A stretch of DNA of 28,101 bases, taken from a virus. The stretch covers positions 1-28,101 of the IMG/VR virus record IMGVR_UViG_3300011115_000405; one strand, 5' to 3'. The notes below the pieces were generated by a model. It saw nothing but the letters and a program-made list of their open reading frames with translations, was not told the DNA's origin and ran no database searches. A program made the position numbers and the translations under genes. Below, piece by piece: positions 17,858 through 26,052 of this stretch (within the stretch, counting starts at the first letter, position 1; each line of letters opens with the position of its first letter).

Positions 17858-20077
17858 ATGGACTATTCAGGGGTAGCTGCGGCAGGCCGTGTGTCTAGCG
17901 GAGGCGGGTCTCGTAAGAAAGACCCCGCCACCGTCATGGACACCATGCGTAGCCGTCTGACGATGGCTATTTCTGCTTATTCTGAAAGCCGCGAAGACGA
18001 GTTGGACGACCTGCGGTTTTTTGCGGGATCGCCCGACAACCAGTGGCAGTGGCCTGCGGACGTGCTGGCTACCCGTGGGTCGGTGCAGGGACAGACAATC
18101 AACGCCCGGCCTTGCCTGACCATCAACAAGCTGCCCCAGCATGTGCGCCAGGTAACAAATGATCAAAGACAGAATCGACCCAGTGGTAAAGTTATTCCTG
18201 TCGATGACAAGGCAGACGTGGAAGTCGCTGAAATCTACGATGGTATCGTGCGCCATATTGAGTATATGTCGGACGCAGACGTGGCTTACGATACTGCTTG
18301 CGAGAATCAGGTAACGTATGGCGAGGGCTACATCCGGCTGCTGACGGAGTATTGTGGTGACGATACGTTCGATCAGGACATCCGCATTGGGCGCATTCGC
18401 AACTCTTTTAGTGTCTACATGGACCCCACCATTCAAGATCCATGCGGATCTGACGCCAAATGGTGCTTTATCACAGAAGATCTCACGCGTTCTGAGTACG
18501 AGCGCCTTTTCCCCGACGCCATGCCTGTCTCGTCCATCCAACAGCAAGGCGTGGGCGACGAAAACTTGTCCAACTGGCTTAACGAAGACGTAGTCCGCAT
18601 TGCGGAGTACTTTTACATCGACTACGAGCCTGCCAAGCTCAATTTGTACCCTGACAACCGCACAGCGTTTGAAGGAAGCCGCGAAGACGCCATGTTTAAA
18701 GCGTCTGGATTGATCCCGCTCAAGAGCCGCAACGTGGACCGCAAGCGGGTTAAGTGGTGCAAGACCAACGGCTATGAAATGCTGGAAGAAAACGACTGGG
18801 CGGGCCAGTGGATTCCGGTCATTCGCGTCGTTGGCAACGAATTTGAGGTCGATGGCCGTCTTTTTGTGTCTGGATTGGTGCGAAACGCCAAAGATGCCCA
18901 GCGGATGTACAACTATTGGGTGTCCGCCGAAACTGAAATGTTGGCTTTGGCCCCCAAAGCGCCGTTTATTGGCTACGGAGGCCAGTTTGAAGGTTATGAA
19001 CAGCAGTGGAAGACTGCAAACGTCAACAATTGGCCCTATTTGGAGGTCAATCCTGACGTTACGGACGGCGCTGGCGCTGTCTTGCCGCTTCCGCAGCGCG
19101 CTGCACCTCCAATGGCCCAAGTGGGGCTTATTCAGGCTAAGGCAGGCGCGTCTGACGACATCAAATCAACCACTGGTCAGTACGATAGTAGCCTCGGCGC
19201 GACCAGTAACGAGCGGTCGGGACGGGCTATTCTGGCTCGCGAAAAACAAGGCGATACAGGCACATATCACTACGTTGACAACCTCGCCCGCGCCATCCGC
19301 TACACGACGCGCCAGATTGTCGATATGATTCCTAAGATCTACGACACCCAGCGCATCGCTCGTATCATCGGCATCGACGGTGAAACGGACATGGCTAAGA
19401 TTGATCCGACGCAGCAAGAGCCTGTCAAGAAGATCGTAAACCCAGAAAACCCCAATGTTGTGATTGAAAAGATCTACAACCCCAGCGTTGGAAAGTATGA
19501 TGTGTGTGTCACAACGGGGCCAAGCTACATGACCAAGCGTCAGGAAGCTCTCGACTCCATGTCGCAGCTTCTTCAGGGCAACCCGGCACTTTGGGCCGTC
19601 GCTGGCGATCTGTTTATCAAGAACATGGATTGGCCCGGCGCGCAGGAAATGTCCAAGCGGTTTGCCAAGACTATCGACCCCAAGCTTCTTGAGACCGACG
19701 ACAAATCCCCGGCGCTTCAAGCTGCTGAACAGCAGATGCAGGCAATGGGTCAAGAGATGGACATGATGCACAAGATGCTTCAGAACGTCCATCAGTCCGT
19801 CGAAATGCAGGATCTTGAGCGCAAGAACTTTGAAGCGACGATCAAGGCGTTTGACGCTGAGACCAAGCGTTTGTCCGCCGTTCAAGCGTCCATGTCGCCC
19901 GAACAGATCCAAGACATTGTCATGGGCACCGTTCACGGCATGATCACCAGCGGCGATTTGGCGGGCGAAATGCCAGGTCAGCAATTGCCAGGCGAAGAAA
20001 TGCCAATGGAAATGCCGCAGGAAATGGCGTCTGAAATGCCGCCCCAAGGGATGCCACCGCAGGGAATGCCGCAATGA
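17858..20077 (+). CDS. P22-like portal protein
   Basis: A 739-residue portal close in length to P22 gp1 (725 aa). Recognisable P22-portal features are the N-terminal DDLRFFAGSPDNQWQWP (about residues 48-64), RPCLTINKLPQHVRQV followed by NDQRQNRP, a VTYGEGYIRL segment and the GATSNERSGRAILAREKQGD block in the C-terminal half. The portal forms the dodecameric ring at the unique capsid vertex through which terminase loads DNA. After residue about 620 it changes to a long Met/Gln-rich helix (the barrel) and ends in a Met/Pro-rich tail with repeated EMP/QGMP units (about 705-739). Start at ATG 17858, with AAGG 7 nt upstream, instead of an in-frame start at 17801 inside the previous gene. Confidence 0.95.
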   Translation: MDYSGVAAAGRVSSGGGSRKKDPATVMDTMRSRLTMAISAYSESREDELDDLRFFAGSPDNQWQWPADVLATRGSVQGQTINARPCLTINKLPQHVRQVTNDQRQNRPSGKVIPVDDKADVEVAEIYDGIVRHIEYMSDADVAYDTACENQVTYGEGYIRLLTEYCGDDTFDQDIRIGRIRNSFSVYMDPTIQDPCGSDAKWCFITEDLTRSEYERLFPDAMPVSSIQQQGVGDENLSNWLNEDVVRIAEYFYIDYEPAKLNLYPDNRTAFEGSREDAMFKASGLIPLKSRNVDRKRVKWCKTNGYEMLEENDWAGQWIPVIRVVGNEFEVDGRLFVSGLVRNAKDAQRMYNYWVSAETEMLALAPKAPFIGYGGQFEGYEQQWKTANVNNWPYLEVNPDVTDGAGAVLPLPQRAAPPMAQVGLIQAKAGASDDIKSTTGQYDSSLGATSNERSGRAILAREKQGDTGTYHYVDNLARAIRYTTRQIVDMIPKIYDTQRIARIIGIDGETDMAKIDPTQQEPVKKIVNPENPNVVIEKIYNPSVGKYDVCVTTGPSYMTKRQEALDSMSQLLQGNPALWAVAGDLFIKNMDWPGAQEMSKRFAKTIDPKLLETDDKSPALQAAEQQMQAMGQEMDMMHKMLQNVHQSVEMQDLERKNFEATIKAFDAETKRLSAVQASMSPEQIQDIVMGTVHGMITSGDLAGEMPGQQLPGEEMPMEMPQEMASEMPPQGMPPQGMPQ

Positions 20078-20439
20078 AGAAAGCTTCTGATTTTGTAGGG
20101 TATCTGTTCCTTGCACGGGATGTGGCTCACTCGGTCCATCTCAACACCCGCAGCTTTGCCAAGCACATGGCGTTGCAAGGGTTTTACGATGGCATCGTTG
20201 ATTTGGCCGACAAATTTGCTGAAGCTTATCAAGGCCGTCACGGTCTGATCGGCGGAATCAGCCTTCAAACCGCCAAGAAAACTACCAACGTGGTTGAGTT
20301 TTTGGAAAACCAGCTCGAAGAGATTGAAGCTTGTCGGTACGACGTGGTGTCTGACAAAGACACTGCGCTTCAGAACATCATCGACGAAATCGTAGGGTTG
20401 TATCTTTCAACCCTGTACAAACTCAAGTTCTTGTCGTGA
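20074..20439 (+). CDS. DUF5856-like helical protein
   Basis: A 121-residue all-helical protein of unknown function, starting in an ATGA overlap with the portal stop. The sequence FVGYLFLARDVAHSVHLNT, then FAKHMALQGFYDGIVDLADKFAEAYQG, fits the phage DUF5856 family, whose His, Asp and Glu placement in a four-helix layout resembles ferritin/Dps-like folds; whether it binds metal is not known. Coupling to the portal suggests a virion or head-assembly role. The last part (YDVVSDKDTALQNIIDEIVGLYLSTLYKLKFL) continues the helical pattern. Confidence 0.8.
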   Translation: MKKASDFVGYLFLARDVAHSVHLNTRSFAKHMALQGFYDGIVDLADKFAEAYQGRHGLIGGISLQTAKKTTNVVEFLENQLEEIEACRYDVVSDKDTALQNIIDEIVGLYLSTLYKLKFLS

Positions 20440-20446
20440 GGCGCTG

Positions 20447-20863
20447 ATGCCCACCGCCTCCTACGTCAAATATACCGCCGCTATTGAGCCTCTTTTAGAG
20501 GGGATCAACGCTGGCACGGACACATGGAAGATTGCGCTGGCGTTGACCGTCAACGCCGCCGATACGACGTTTACGGCGGGCACCACGGATCTGGCTACGG
20601 CTGGCGGGTACACGGCAGGCGGCAACACAGCTAGCATCACGTCCGCCGCCCAGACGGCAGGCACCTACAAATTGGTATTGGCAAGCCCGGCTGTCTGGAC
20701 GGGATCTGGCGCTGGATTTACGTTTCGATATGCGATACTTTGGGATGCAACGACCAGCACCCCGGTAGCGTATTGGGATTACGGGTCCAGCGTAACCGTG
20801 GCTTCCGGCGACACCATTACCGTGACCCTTGATGCTACGAATGGCGTGTTCCAAGCTACCTGA
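20447..20863 (+). CDS. Putative virion structural protein, beta-sandwich-like
   Basis: A 138-residue Thr/Ala/Gly-rich protein with a predicted all-beta fold. The ending FRYAILWDATTSTPVAYWDY then GSSVTVASGDTITVTLDAT resembles a domain often found in phage structural gene clusters, where it is annotated only as hypothetical; I think it is a minor capsid or tail-surface protein. GAGG lies 5 nt before the ATG. It begins the adhesin-rich block that here separates the portal from the scaffold and coat genes. No enzymatic motif is visible. Confidence 0.75.
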   Translation: MPTASYVKYTAAIEPLLEGINAGTDTWKIALALTVNAADTTFTAGTTDLATAGGYTAGGNTASITSAAQTAGTYKLVLASPAVWTGSGAGFTFRYAILWDATTSTPVAYWDYGSSVTVASGDTITVTLDATNGVFQAT

Positions 20864-20875
20864 TAGGATAGATCT

Positions 20876-22156
20876 ATGGCCTTCATAACCGCAGATCGTG
20901 TCAAGGACACATCGACCACGACCGGTACCGGCAACATTACGGTGTCTGGATCTGCGCCGTTTGGCTATCGTACCTTCTCAACGGTTTTGAGCGTTGGCGA
21001 CACATTCTATTACGCCATTCAAGGACAATCGACTGCCGAATGGGAAATTGGCGTTGGCACCTACGTCAGCACCAACCAGTTTGCCCGCACGACCGTTTTG
21101 GCGTCTTCCGCCAGCGGCAGCGCCGTGTCGTTCTCGTCCGGCACCAAAAATGTGTTTATCACGTTGGCGGCTGCCAGAACGCTTCAACTTGGGCCTAGTG
21201 ATGGGCCTACCGCCGGTTCTGTGCCTTATGGCACGGGCTCTACGTTGGCGTATACGGCGGCAGGCACGGCAGGGCAATTGCTTCAATCTAATGGTTCTGG
21301 CGCACCCACTTGGGTTACGGCGGCCGGAACTGGTACGGTCACTAGCGTTGATGTTAGTGGCGGCACAACGGGCCTTACCGCCAGTGGCGGGCCAGTTACT
21401 ACGTCTGGCGCCATAACGCTTGCGGGTACGCTTGCAACGGCTAATGGCGGCACTGGCGGCACGGCTACTCCTACGGCAGGCACTATTCCCTATGGCACCG
21501 GCACTGCGCTTGGCTATTCAGCTGTGGGTACGTCCGGTCAAGTGCTTACGTCTGGAGGGTCTGGTGCCCCTACTTGGACTACAGTGACCGGCACCGGCAC
21601 GGTTACCAGCGTCAACGTTAGCGGCGGTACTACGGGGCTTACGTACAGCGGCGGTCCCATTACGGGCTCCGGCACCATTACAATGGCAGGCACATTGGCG
21701 GTTGCCAACGGCGGTACGGGTATCACCAGTTTTGGTACGGGCGTTGCTACTGCGTTTGGGCAAAACGTATCGGGTTCCGGCAGCATCGTTCTTGGCACAT
21801 CACCTACGGTCAATAACCCTACTGTTACTAATTACGTTGAATCGGTCGTAGCCATTGGAACCGTTACGACCACCAACACTCTCAGCCTTACCAACGGTAC
21901 GGTGCAGACGGCTACATTGACGGCGTCTACGGCCTGCACGTTTACGATGCCAACGGCGACCGCTGGTAAATCTTTTGTGTTGTTGCTAAAGCAAGCCGCA
22001 ACTACTGGTAACGGTACTGCTACGTTTACCAGCGTAAAATGGAATGCAAGCGGCGCGCCCACTATTACCGCAACCGCAGGTAAAATGGACATCCTTACGT
22101 TTGTTGCTGACGGCACCAATTGGTACGGCAGTTATGCACAAGGATACACCCCGTAA
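20876..22156 (+). CDS. Tail fibre-like protein with two internal repeats
   Basis: A 426-residue fibre-type protein. Residues 1-105 form a head domain (MAFITADRVKDTST..., GTKNVFITLAAAR) shared with the gene at 22995, probably the virion attachment part. Two 88-residue repeats follow (about 114-201 and 202-289), each with the order PYGTG, SGAPTW, GTGTVTSV-x-VSGGTTGLT and ANGGTG, a beta-solenoid-like pattern typical of trimeric phage fibres. The C terminus (TASTACTFTMPTATAGKSF, then FVADGTNWYGSYAQGYTP) is a common fibre end domain. It may bind a host surface glycan or receptor. The stop overlaps the next ATG (TAATG), so the adhesin is co-translated. The ribosome site is weak. Confidence 0.85.
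   Translation: MAFITADRVKDTSTTTGTGNITVSGSAPFGYRTFSTVLSVGDTFYYAIQGQSTAEWEIGVGTYVSTNQFARTTVLASSASGSAVSFSSGTKNVFITLAAARTLQLGPSDGPTAGSVPYGTGSTLAYTAAGTAGQLLQSNGSGAPTWVTAAGTGTVTSVDVSGGTTGLTASGGPVTTSGAITLAGTLATANGGTGGTATPTAGTIPYGTGTALGYSAVGTSGQVLTSGGSGAPTWTTVTGTGTVTSVNVSGGTTGLTYSGGPITGSGTITMAGTLAVANGGTGITSFGTGVATAFGQNVSGSGSIVLGTSPTVNNPTVTNYVESVVAIGTVTTTNTLSLTNGTVQTATLTASTACTFTMPTATAGKSFVLLLKQAATTGNGTATFTSVKWNASGAPTITATAGKMDILTFVADGTNWYGSYAQGYTP
21215..21742 (+). repeat. Two 264-bp in-frame repeats inside the fibre gene
   Basis: The 88-residue protein repeat corresponds to about 21215-21478 and 21479-21742. Protein-level similarity is high, while codons have drifted, so the duplication is not recent. 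Unit loss or gain would keep the frame and change fibre length. Confidence 0.65.
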
Positions 22157-22995
22157 TGTTCGCCGCAAAAAACAATTTTCTTGCTGGAGGATTGCCGGTG
22201 GTTTCGTCCATCGAATACCTTGTTGTTGCTGGTGGCGCGGGCGGCGGGTGGTCTCGTGGTGGTGGGGGCGGCGCGGGCGGGTTTCGCACTAGCACGGCGT
22301 CCGTAGCTCCCGCAACCACATATACAATCACCGTTGGCAGCGGCGGCCCCGGCGGCATTACCGGTGCGTCTACCACACAAAATGGTAGCGATTCTAGCAT
22401 ATCCGGCATTTCAATTACATCTACGGGCGGCGGTTACGGTGCTTCGTCTAATGTTGCTATCGGCGGCGCAGGTGGATCAGGCGGCGGCGGATGTAGCATC
22501 AGCATAATTGGCGGCGCGGGGATATCCGGGCAAGGAAATAACGGCGGCGCTGGCGGCGCGGGGTCTGGGTATGCTGGTGGTGGTGGTGGTGGCGCGGGGG
22601 CCGTTGGCAGTGTTGCAACCGTAAGCGGCGGCGCTGGCGGCGCAGGTACGGCATCGTCAATAACAGGATCGTCCGTAACATACGCTGGCGGCGGAGGCGG
22701 CGGTGCTGACACAACAATTGGCATTGGCGGCGCGGGCGGTGCTGGAGGCGGCGGAACTGGCGGAAGCACAAACGGGTCAAATACCGCAGGCACTGCAAAT
22801 ACCGGCGGCGGCGGCGGCGCGGGCGGCCGCAACCCTGGCGAATATAATGGCGCGGCGGGCGGGTCAGGCATTGTAGTTATTCGTTACCCCAACACATATG
22901 CTGCCGCCACATCTACTACCGGATCGCCTACTATCACCAACACTGGCGGGTATAGAATTTACGTCTTTAACAGTAGCGGGAGCATAGCTTTCTAA
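22156..22995 (+). CDS. Glycine-rich adhesin-like protein
   Basis: A 279-residue protein that is mostly glycine after residue 20. It opens VSSIEYLVVAGGAGGGWSRGGGGGAGGF, the start seen in Gly-rich domains of phage tail fibres and adhesins, then TYTITVGSGGPGG and long GG-x-GG tracts, and ends with a short beta strand (SGIVVIRYPNTY) and YRIYVFNSSGSIAF. Poly-glycine II helices stacked into a sheath, as in T-even-type gp38 adhesins, are a likely fold, with the loops between Gly runs as candidate receptor contacts. The start overlaps the fibre stop (TAATG) and its stop overlaps the next start the same way. A GGT run (22574-22591) may vary by slippage without frameshift. Confidence 0.82.
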   Translation: MFAAKNNFLAGGLPVVSSIEYLVVAGGAGGGWSRGGGGGAGGFRTSTASVAPATTYTITVGSGGPGGITGASTTQNGSDSSISGISITSTGGGYGASSNVAIGGAGGSGGGGCSISIIGGAGISGQGNNGGAGGAGSGYAGGGGGGAGAVGSVATVSGGAGGAGTASSITGSSVTYAGGGGGGADTTIGIGGAGGAGGGGTGGSTNGSNTAGTANTGGGGGAGGRNPGEYNGAAGGSGIVVIRYPNTYAAATSTTGSPTITNTGGYRIYVFNSSGSIAF

Positions 22996-24533
22996 TGGCT
23001 TTCATAACCGCCGACCGTGTTCTTGATAGTTCCACGTCCACTGGCACGGGAACGTTTGTCGTATCTGGTACGCCTGCTGCGGGGTATCAAACATTTTCGT
23101 CTGTTATGTCGATTGGCGACACTTGCTACTATTCAATCCAAGGACAGACAACTAGCGAATGGGAAGTAGGGCTCGCCACTTATTCGTCTGCCAACACGCT
23201 TACCCGCACCACGGTTTATAGCTCGTCCAATGCAGGCGCTGCGGTTACGTTTTCCGCAGGCACTAAAAATGTGTTCCTTACGATGGCGGCGTCGCGGTCG
23301 CCGCAACTTAACGCATCCGGCAATATAACGGCGCTTGGTACGCCAGTTTCTGCAACTTTAACCAACGCTATTGGGTTGCCATTGACCACAGGCGTAACCG
23401 GCGTTTTGCCTCCCGCAAACGGTGGGGCGTTAGCATGGCAAACTGTTCAAACAAGCGGATTTACCGCTGTTGCTGGCAATGCGTACCCTGTCAACACAAC
23501 ATCTGGCGCAGTAACTGTAACGTTACCAGCAAGTCCGTCTGCGGGTAATGTCGTACAAATTACGGATTACGCAGGCACGTTTATCACTAACAATTGCATC
23601 GTCAATCCAAATGGCGGAAAAATTAATAGCTCTACAAATAATTTTGGTATTGGTATAGCTCGTCAAAGTTTGTACATAGACGCTACACAAGGATGGAGTA
23701 TTTATTCCGCTGCTAACCAAAGCACTATTTACGCAGGGGCATATCTGCTTGCCGCTGGCGGCGGGGGCAATCCTACCAGCGGCGTGACTAATTTAGGCGG
23801 CGGCGGCGCAGGAGGTATTTTAACCGGAATTTTAACTTTAATTTTAGGTACGACATATACCGTTACAATTGGCGGCGGAGGGTCGAGCACTACGAACGGG
23901 TCAAATTCATCTTTTACAACCGTAACTACTGCTGCGGTTGGCGGCGGGGCAGCATTAACCACAGGCGGCGCAGCAGGTGGGTCTGGCGGGGGCGGTTCAA
24001 CCTCAACTATTACCGGCGGAACTGGAACGTCTGGTCAAGGAAACAACGGCGGAACAGGGCGCACTACGTCGCCATTTTCAACGGGCGGCGGTGGCGGCGC
24101 AGGCGCAGTCGGCGCAAATGCTTCTGCTTCTGGTGGCGGTAACGGCGGCATCGGCGTAGTTACAACACTAATTACCGCCGCTCAAGCAACTTCGGCAGCG
24201 GTTGGCGAAGTGGTAGGCGCCAGCGTTTATTTTGGCGGCGGCGGGGGCGGGGCGACTAATAGTGGCGGAACTTCGGGAACTGGCGGTTCTGGCGGCGGCG
24301 GGCGCGGGAACGTTAACGGAACCAACCAACCTGTTAACGGAACCGCAAATAGCGGTGGGGGCGGCGGCGGCGGCGCGGGCGCTACGGCAGCGGCTTCCGG
24401 CGGGTCGGGGGTTCTACTTCTTAGCGTCCCAACATCTTCATATTCCGGCGTTACAACCGGGTCACCTACGGTCGTTGTAAATGGTGCCAACACGGTAATC
24501 ATTTTTAAAGCTAGCGGGAGTTATACAGCATGA
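22995..24533 (+). CDS. Chimeric tail fibre: shared N-domain plus glycine-rich C-domain
   Basis: A 512-residue protein that joins modules of the two preceding genes. Residues 1-105 match the N-domain of the 426-residue fibre (MAFITADRVLDSST, FLTMAASRSPQL). Then come a linker like TLTNAIGLPLTTGVTG, a beta domain (about 150-245: SGAVTVTLPASPSAGNVVQI, ...QSLYIDATQGWSIY), and a C-domain (about 250-512) starting GAYLLAAGGGGN that is Gly-rich with the same layout as the 279-residue adhesin, closing on VLLLSVPTSSY and VIIFKASGSYTA. It likely mounts on the virion through the N-domain and displays an adhesin of different specificity. Start is in a TAATG overlap and the stop in an ATGA overlap with the next gene. 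Confidence 0.86.
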   Translation: MAFITADRVLDSSTSTGTGTFVVSGTPAAGYQTFSSVMSIGDTCYYSIQGQTTSEWEVGLATYSSANTLTRTTVYSSSNAGAAVTFSAGTKNVFLTMAASRSPQLNASGNITALGTPVSATLTNAIGLPLTTGVTGVLPPANGGALAWQTVQTSGFTAVAGNAYPVNTTSGAVTVTLPASPSAGNVVQITDYAGTFITNNCIVNPNGGKINSSTNNFGIGIARQSLYIDATQGWSIYSAANQSTIYAGAYLLAAGGGGNPTSGVTNLGGGGAGGILTGILTLILGTTYTVTIGGGGSSTTNGSNSSFTTVTTAAVGGGAALTTGGAAGGSGGGGSTSTITGGTGTSGQGNNGGTGRTTSPFSTGGGGGAGAVGANASASGGGNGGIGVVTTLITAAQATSAAVGEVVGASVYFGGGGGGATNSGGTSGTGGSGGGGRGNVNGTNQPVNGTANSGGGGGGGAGATAAASGGSGVLLLSVPTSSYSGVTTGSPTVVVNGANTVIIFKASGSYTA

Positions 24534-24901
24534 GCCACTTTGCCAAAGTTCTGGATGGCAAAGTCATCCAAGTCATCGTTGCGGACGCAAGTTTCTTCGA
24601 CACATTTGTGGATTCGTCGCCGGGCCAGTGGGTGCAGACCAGCTACAATACGCGTGGCAACACCCACTACGGACCAGATAATAAACCTGATGGTGGCGAG
24701 GCCCTACGCGGCAACTACGCCGGGATCGGCTACATTTATGACGCCGCCAATGACGTGTTCTACGCGCCGCAGCCCTATGGATCATGGTCTCTGAACCAGA
24801 CCTCGTGGTTGTGGGAACCTCCGGTAGCCTACCCGACCGATGGGAAAATTTATGCTTGGGACGAAGCTACGGTCGGTTGGAAACTTGTAACTGAGGGATA
24901 G
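24530..24901 (+). CDS. Small phage structural protein (SHFAKV family)
   Basis: A 123-residue protein recognised from many myo- and podophages, often near fibre genes: MSHFAKVLDGKVIQVIVADA, GQWVQTSYNTRGNTHYG, the ALRGNYAGIGYIYDAANDVFYAPQP block, and WSLNQTSWLWEPPVAYPTDG. These proteins are rich in Trp, Tyr and Pro, as in carbohydrate- or surface-binding beta domains, and are treated as virion or fibre-associated; the exact role is unknown. It starts in an ATGA overlap with the chimeric fibre gene, which suggests that it is made with, and perhaps caps or chaperones, that fibre. Confidence 0.82.
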   Translation: MSHFAKVLDGKVIQVIVADASFFDTFVDSSPGQWVQTSYNTRGNTHYGPDNKPDGGEALRGNYAGIGYIYDAANDVFYAPQPYGSWSLNQTSWLWEPPVAYPTDGKIYAWDEATVGWKLVTEG

Positions 24902-24910
24902 GTTAATTGA

Positions 24911-25210
24911 ATGGCTTTCGCTCTTACTGGATACGGCATTGCATCGTTACCGATTGCAGCCGCACCGTTAGCGGGAAGCCCCCCGGTCCTTTCGGCTGCC
25001 TATACGTTGACCGCGTCCAACGGTTCTTACGTGCTTACCGGGCAAAACATAACCATTACAAGGGGCTTCTTGCTTTCCCCGCAGAACGGTCTATACTCGT
25101 TAACCGGGCAGGCCGTAGACATCACGTATACCCCCTTCACCCCGCCGGTTACGGGACCGACGCAGTACTTTATAGAAATTCGGTCCTTTACGCAGTCTAG
25201 GAGAATATGA
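24911..25210 (+). CDS. Hypothetical virion-associated small protein
   Basis: A 99-residue protein with an Ala/Pro-rich lead and two related beta segments: YTLTASNGSYVLTGQNITIT (about residues 31-50) and FLLSPQNGLYSLTGQAVDIT (about 53-72). They form an internal repeat of the NGSY-x-LTGQ type that recurs in phage structural proteins. It fits a small beta-sandwich on the virion surface. A weak AGG lies 10 nt before the ATG. Its TGA overlaps the start of the next gene (ATGATG), so the two are coupled. No enzymatic motif is seen. Confidence 0.72.
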   Translation: MAFALTGYGIASLPIAAAPLAGSPPVLSAAYTLTASNGSYVLTGQNITITRGFLLSPQNGLYSLTGQAVDITYTPFTPPVTGPTQYFIEIRSFTQSRRI

Positions 25211-25515
25211 TGTCGATTAACCTGAAAGCCATCACAACCAGGTTAGGCTATCAGCAAATTACCTCTCTCAGCTCATCCACGGCGCTGACGGTGCCCGCCG
25301 TTGATCTCAACGGTCTTAATTGCCGTCCTGTGATCGCTCTCATTACCCCCGAAGGTCAGGCTGTGCGTTGGCGCGATGACAACATCGCCCCCACAACGAC
25401 CGTTGGGATGCCTCTCGCGGTTGGCGTGACACTTCAGTACGATGGCGACCTGACCATGATTCGGTTTATTGAGCAGGTGGCGGGAGCCAAGCTCAACATC
25501 AGCTACTACGCCTAA
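25210..25515 (+). CDS. Hypothetical virion-associated small protein
   Basis: A 101-residue protein with a beta-rich pattern (LGYQQITSLSSSTALTVPAV, RPVIALITPEGQAVRWRDDN, GMPLAVGVTLQYDGDLTMIRFI). Similar short proteins with a closing strand like LNISYYA occur in phage structural clusters; I know no specific function. The ATG at 25210 has AGGAG six bases upstream; the ATG one codon earlier (25207) would have a spacing of only three, though it makes a neat ATGA overlap with the preceding gene. It lies before two helical genes and the scaffold, so a head-completion role is possible. Confidence 0.75.
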   Translation: MSINLKAITTRLGYQQITSLSSSTALTVPAVDLNGLNCRPVIALITPEGQAVRWRDDNIAPTTTVGMPLAVGVTLQYDGDLTMIRFIEQVAGAKLNISYYA

Positions 25516-25525
25516 AGGTGCCCCC

Positions 25526-26014
25526 ATGAACGTCTCGCAGGATAGCGCCCCAATGGACTACATGGATTACTTTACTAACCAGCTCCCCAAGAACCTAGCT
25601 ACGATGGCTGCGTTGCGGGACGAACTGGCTGTCCGTCAGGGCGCGTTGTCCGCCGCACAGGACGCGGTTGTTGACCGCGCTAAGGCTGCAGAAGAGCTTG
25701 CCGCCGCTCGCGCGACTGCTGCCGAGATGGTCGCGGGGGCTCAAAGCGCCCGTGAAACGTTGAAGGCCGATCAGGCGCAATTGACGGCTAACCGCGCCGC
25801 GTTTGACGCTGCCAAAGCCGAATATGACGCGGATCTTGCCACTCGCGCAGATCTTTTGTCCCGGCAGGAAGCTTCTTGCAACGCTACCGAACTTCGTCAG
25901 GCTGCTACGGCGGCGTCCTTGGACGCCCGCGCCGCTGATCTGGCATCCGCTACGCAGGCCCTTGAGGCCCGTGTGAAAGCCTTCCAAGAAAAAGTGGCAG
26001 GTCTTTCAGCTTAA
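25526..26014 (+). CDS. Coiled-coil protein upstream of the scaffold
   Basis: A 162-residue protein that is nearly one long Ala/Glu/Asp/Arg-rich helix from about residue 30 to the end (ALRDELAVRQGALSAAQDAV, then KAAEELAAARATAAEMVAGA, and more), with heptad spacing throughout, so a coiled coil is likely. The first 25 residues (NVSQDSAPMDYMDYFTNQLP) are a short acidic, aromatic lead. Position before the scaffold and coat genes suggests an assembly helper or internal head protein; sequence alone does not name it. I used the ATG at 25526, with AAAGGTG upstream, over an in-frame ATG at 25469 that overlaps the previous gene. A single cysteine is present. Confidence 0.75.
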   Translation: MNVSQDSAPMDYMDYFTNQLPKNLATMAALRDELAVRQGALSAAQDAVVDRAKAAEELAAARATAAEMVAGAQSARETLKADQAQLTANRAAFDAAKAEYDADLATRADLLSRQEASCNATELRQAATAASLDARAADLASATQALEARVKAFQEKVAGLSA

Positions 26015-26052
26015 CCGACTGGCCGGTAGCCAGGCACTCTTCGGAGTAACCC

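Noticed and set aside
17867-19120. 417-aa open frame antisense to the portal gene
   Set aside because: A shadow of the portal frame; composition and lack of motifs fit a GC-driven spurious ORF.
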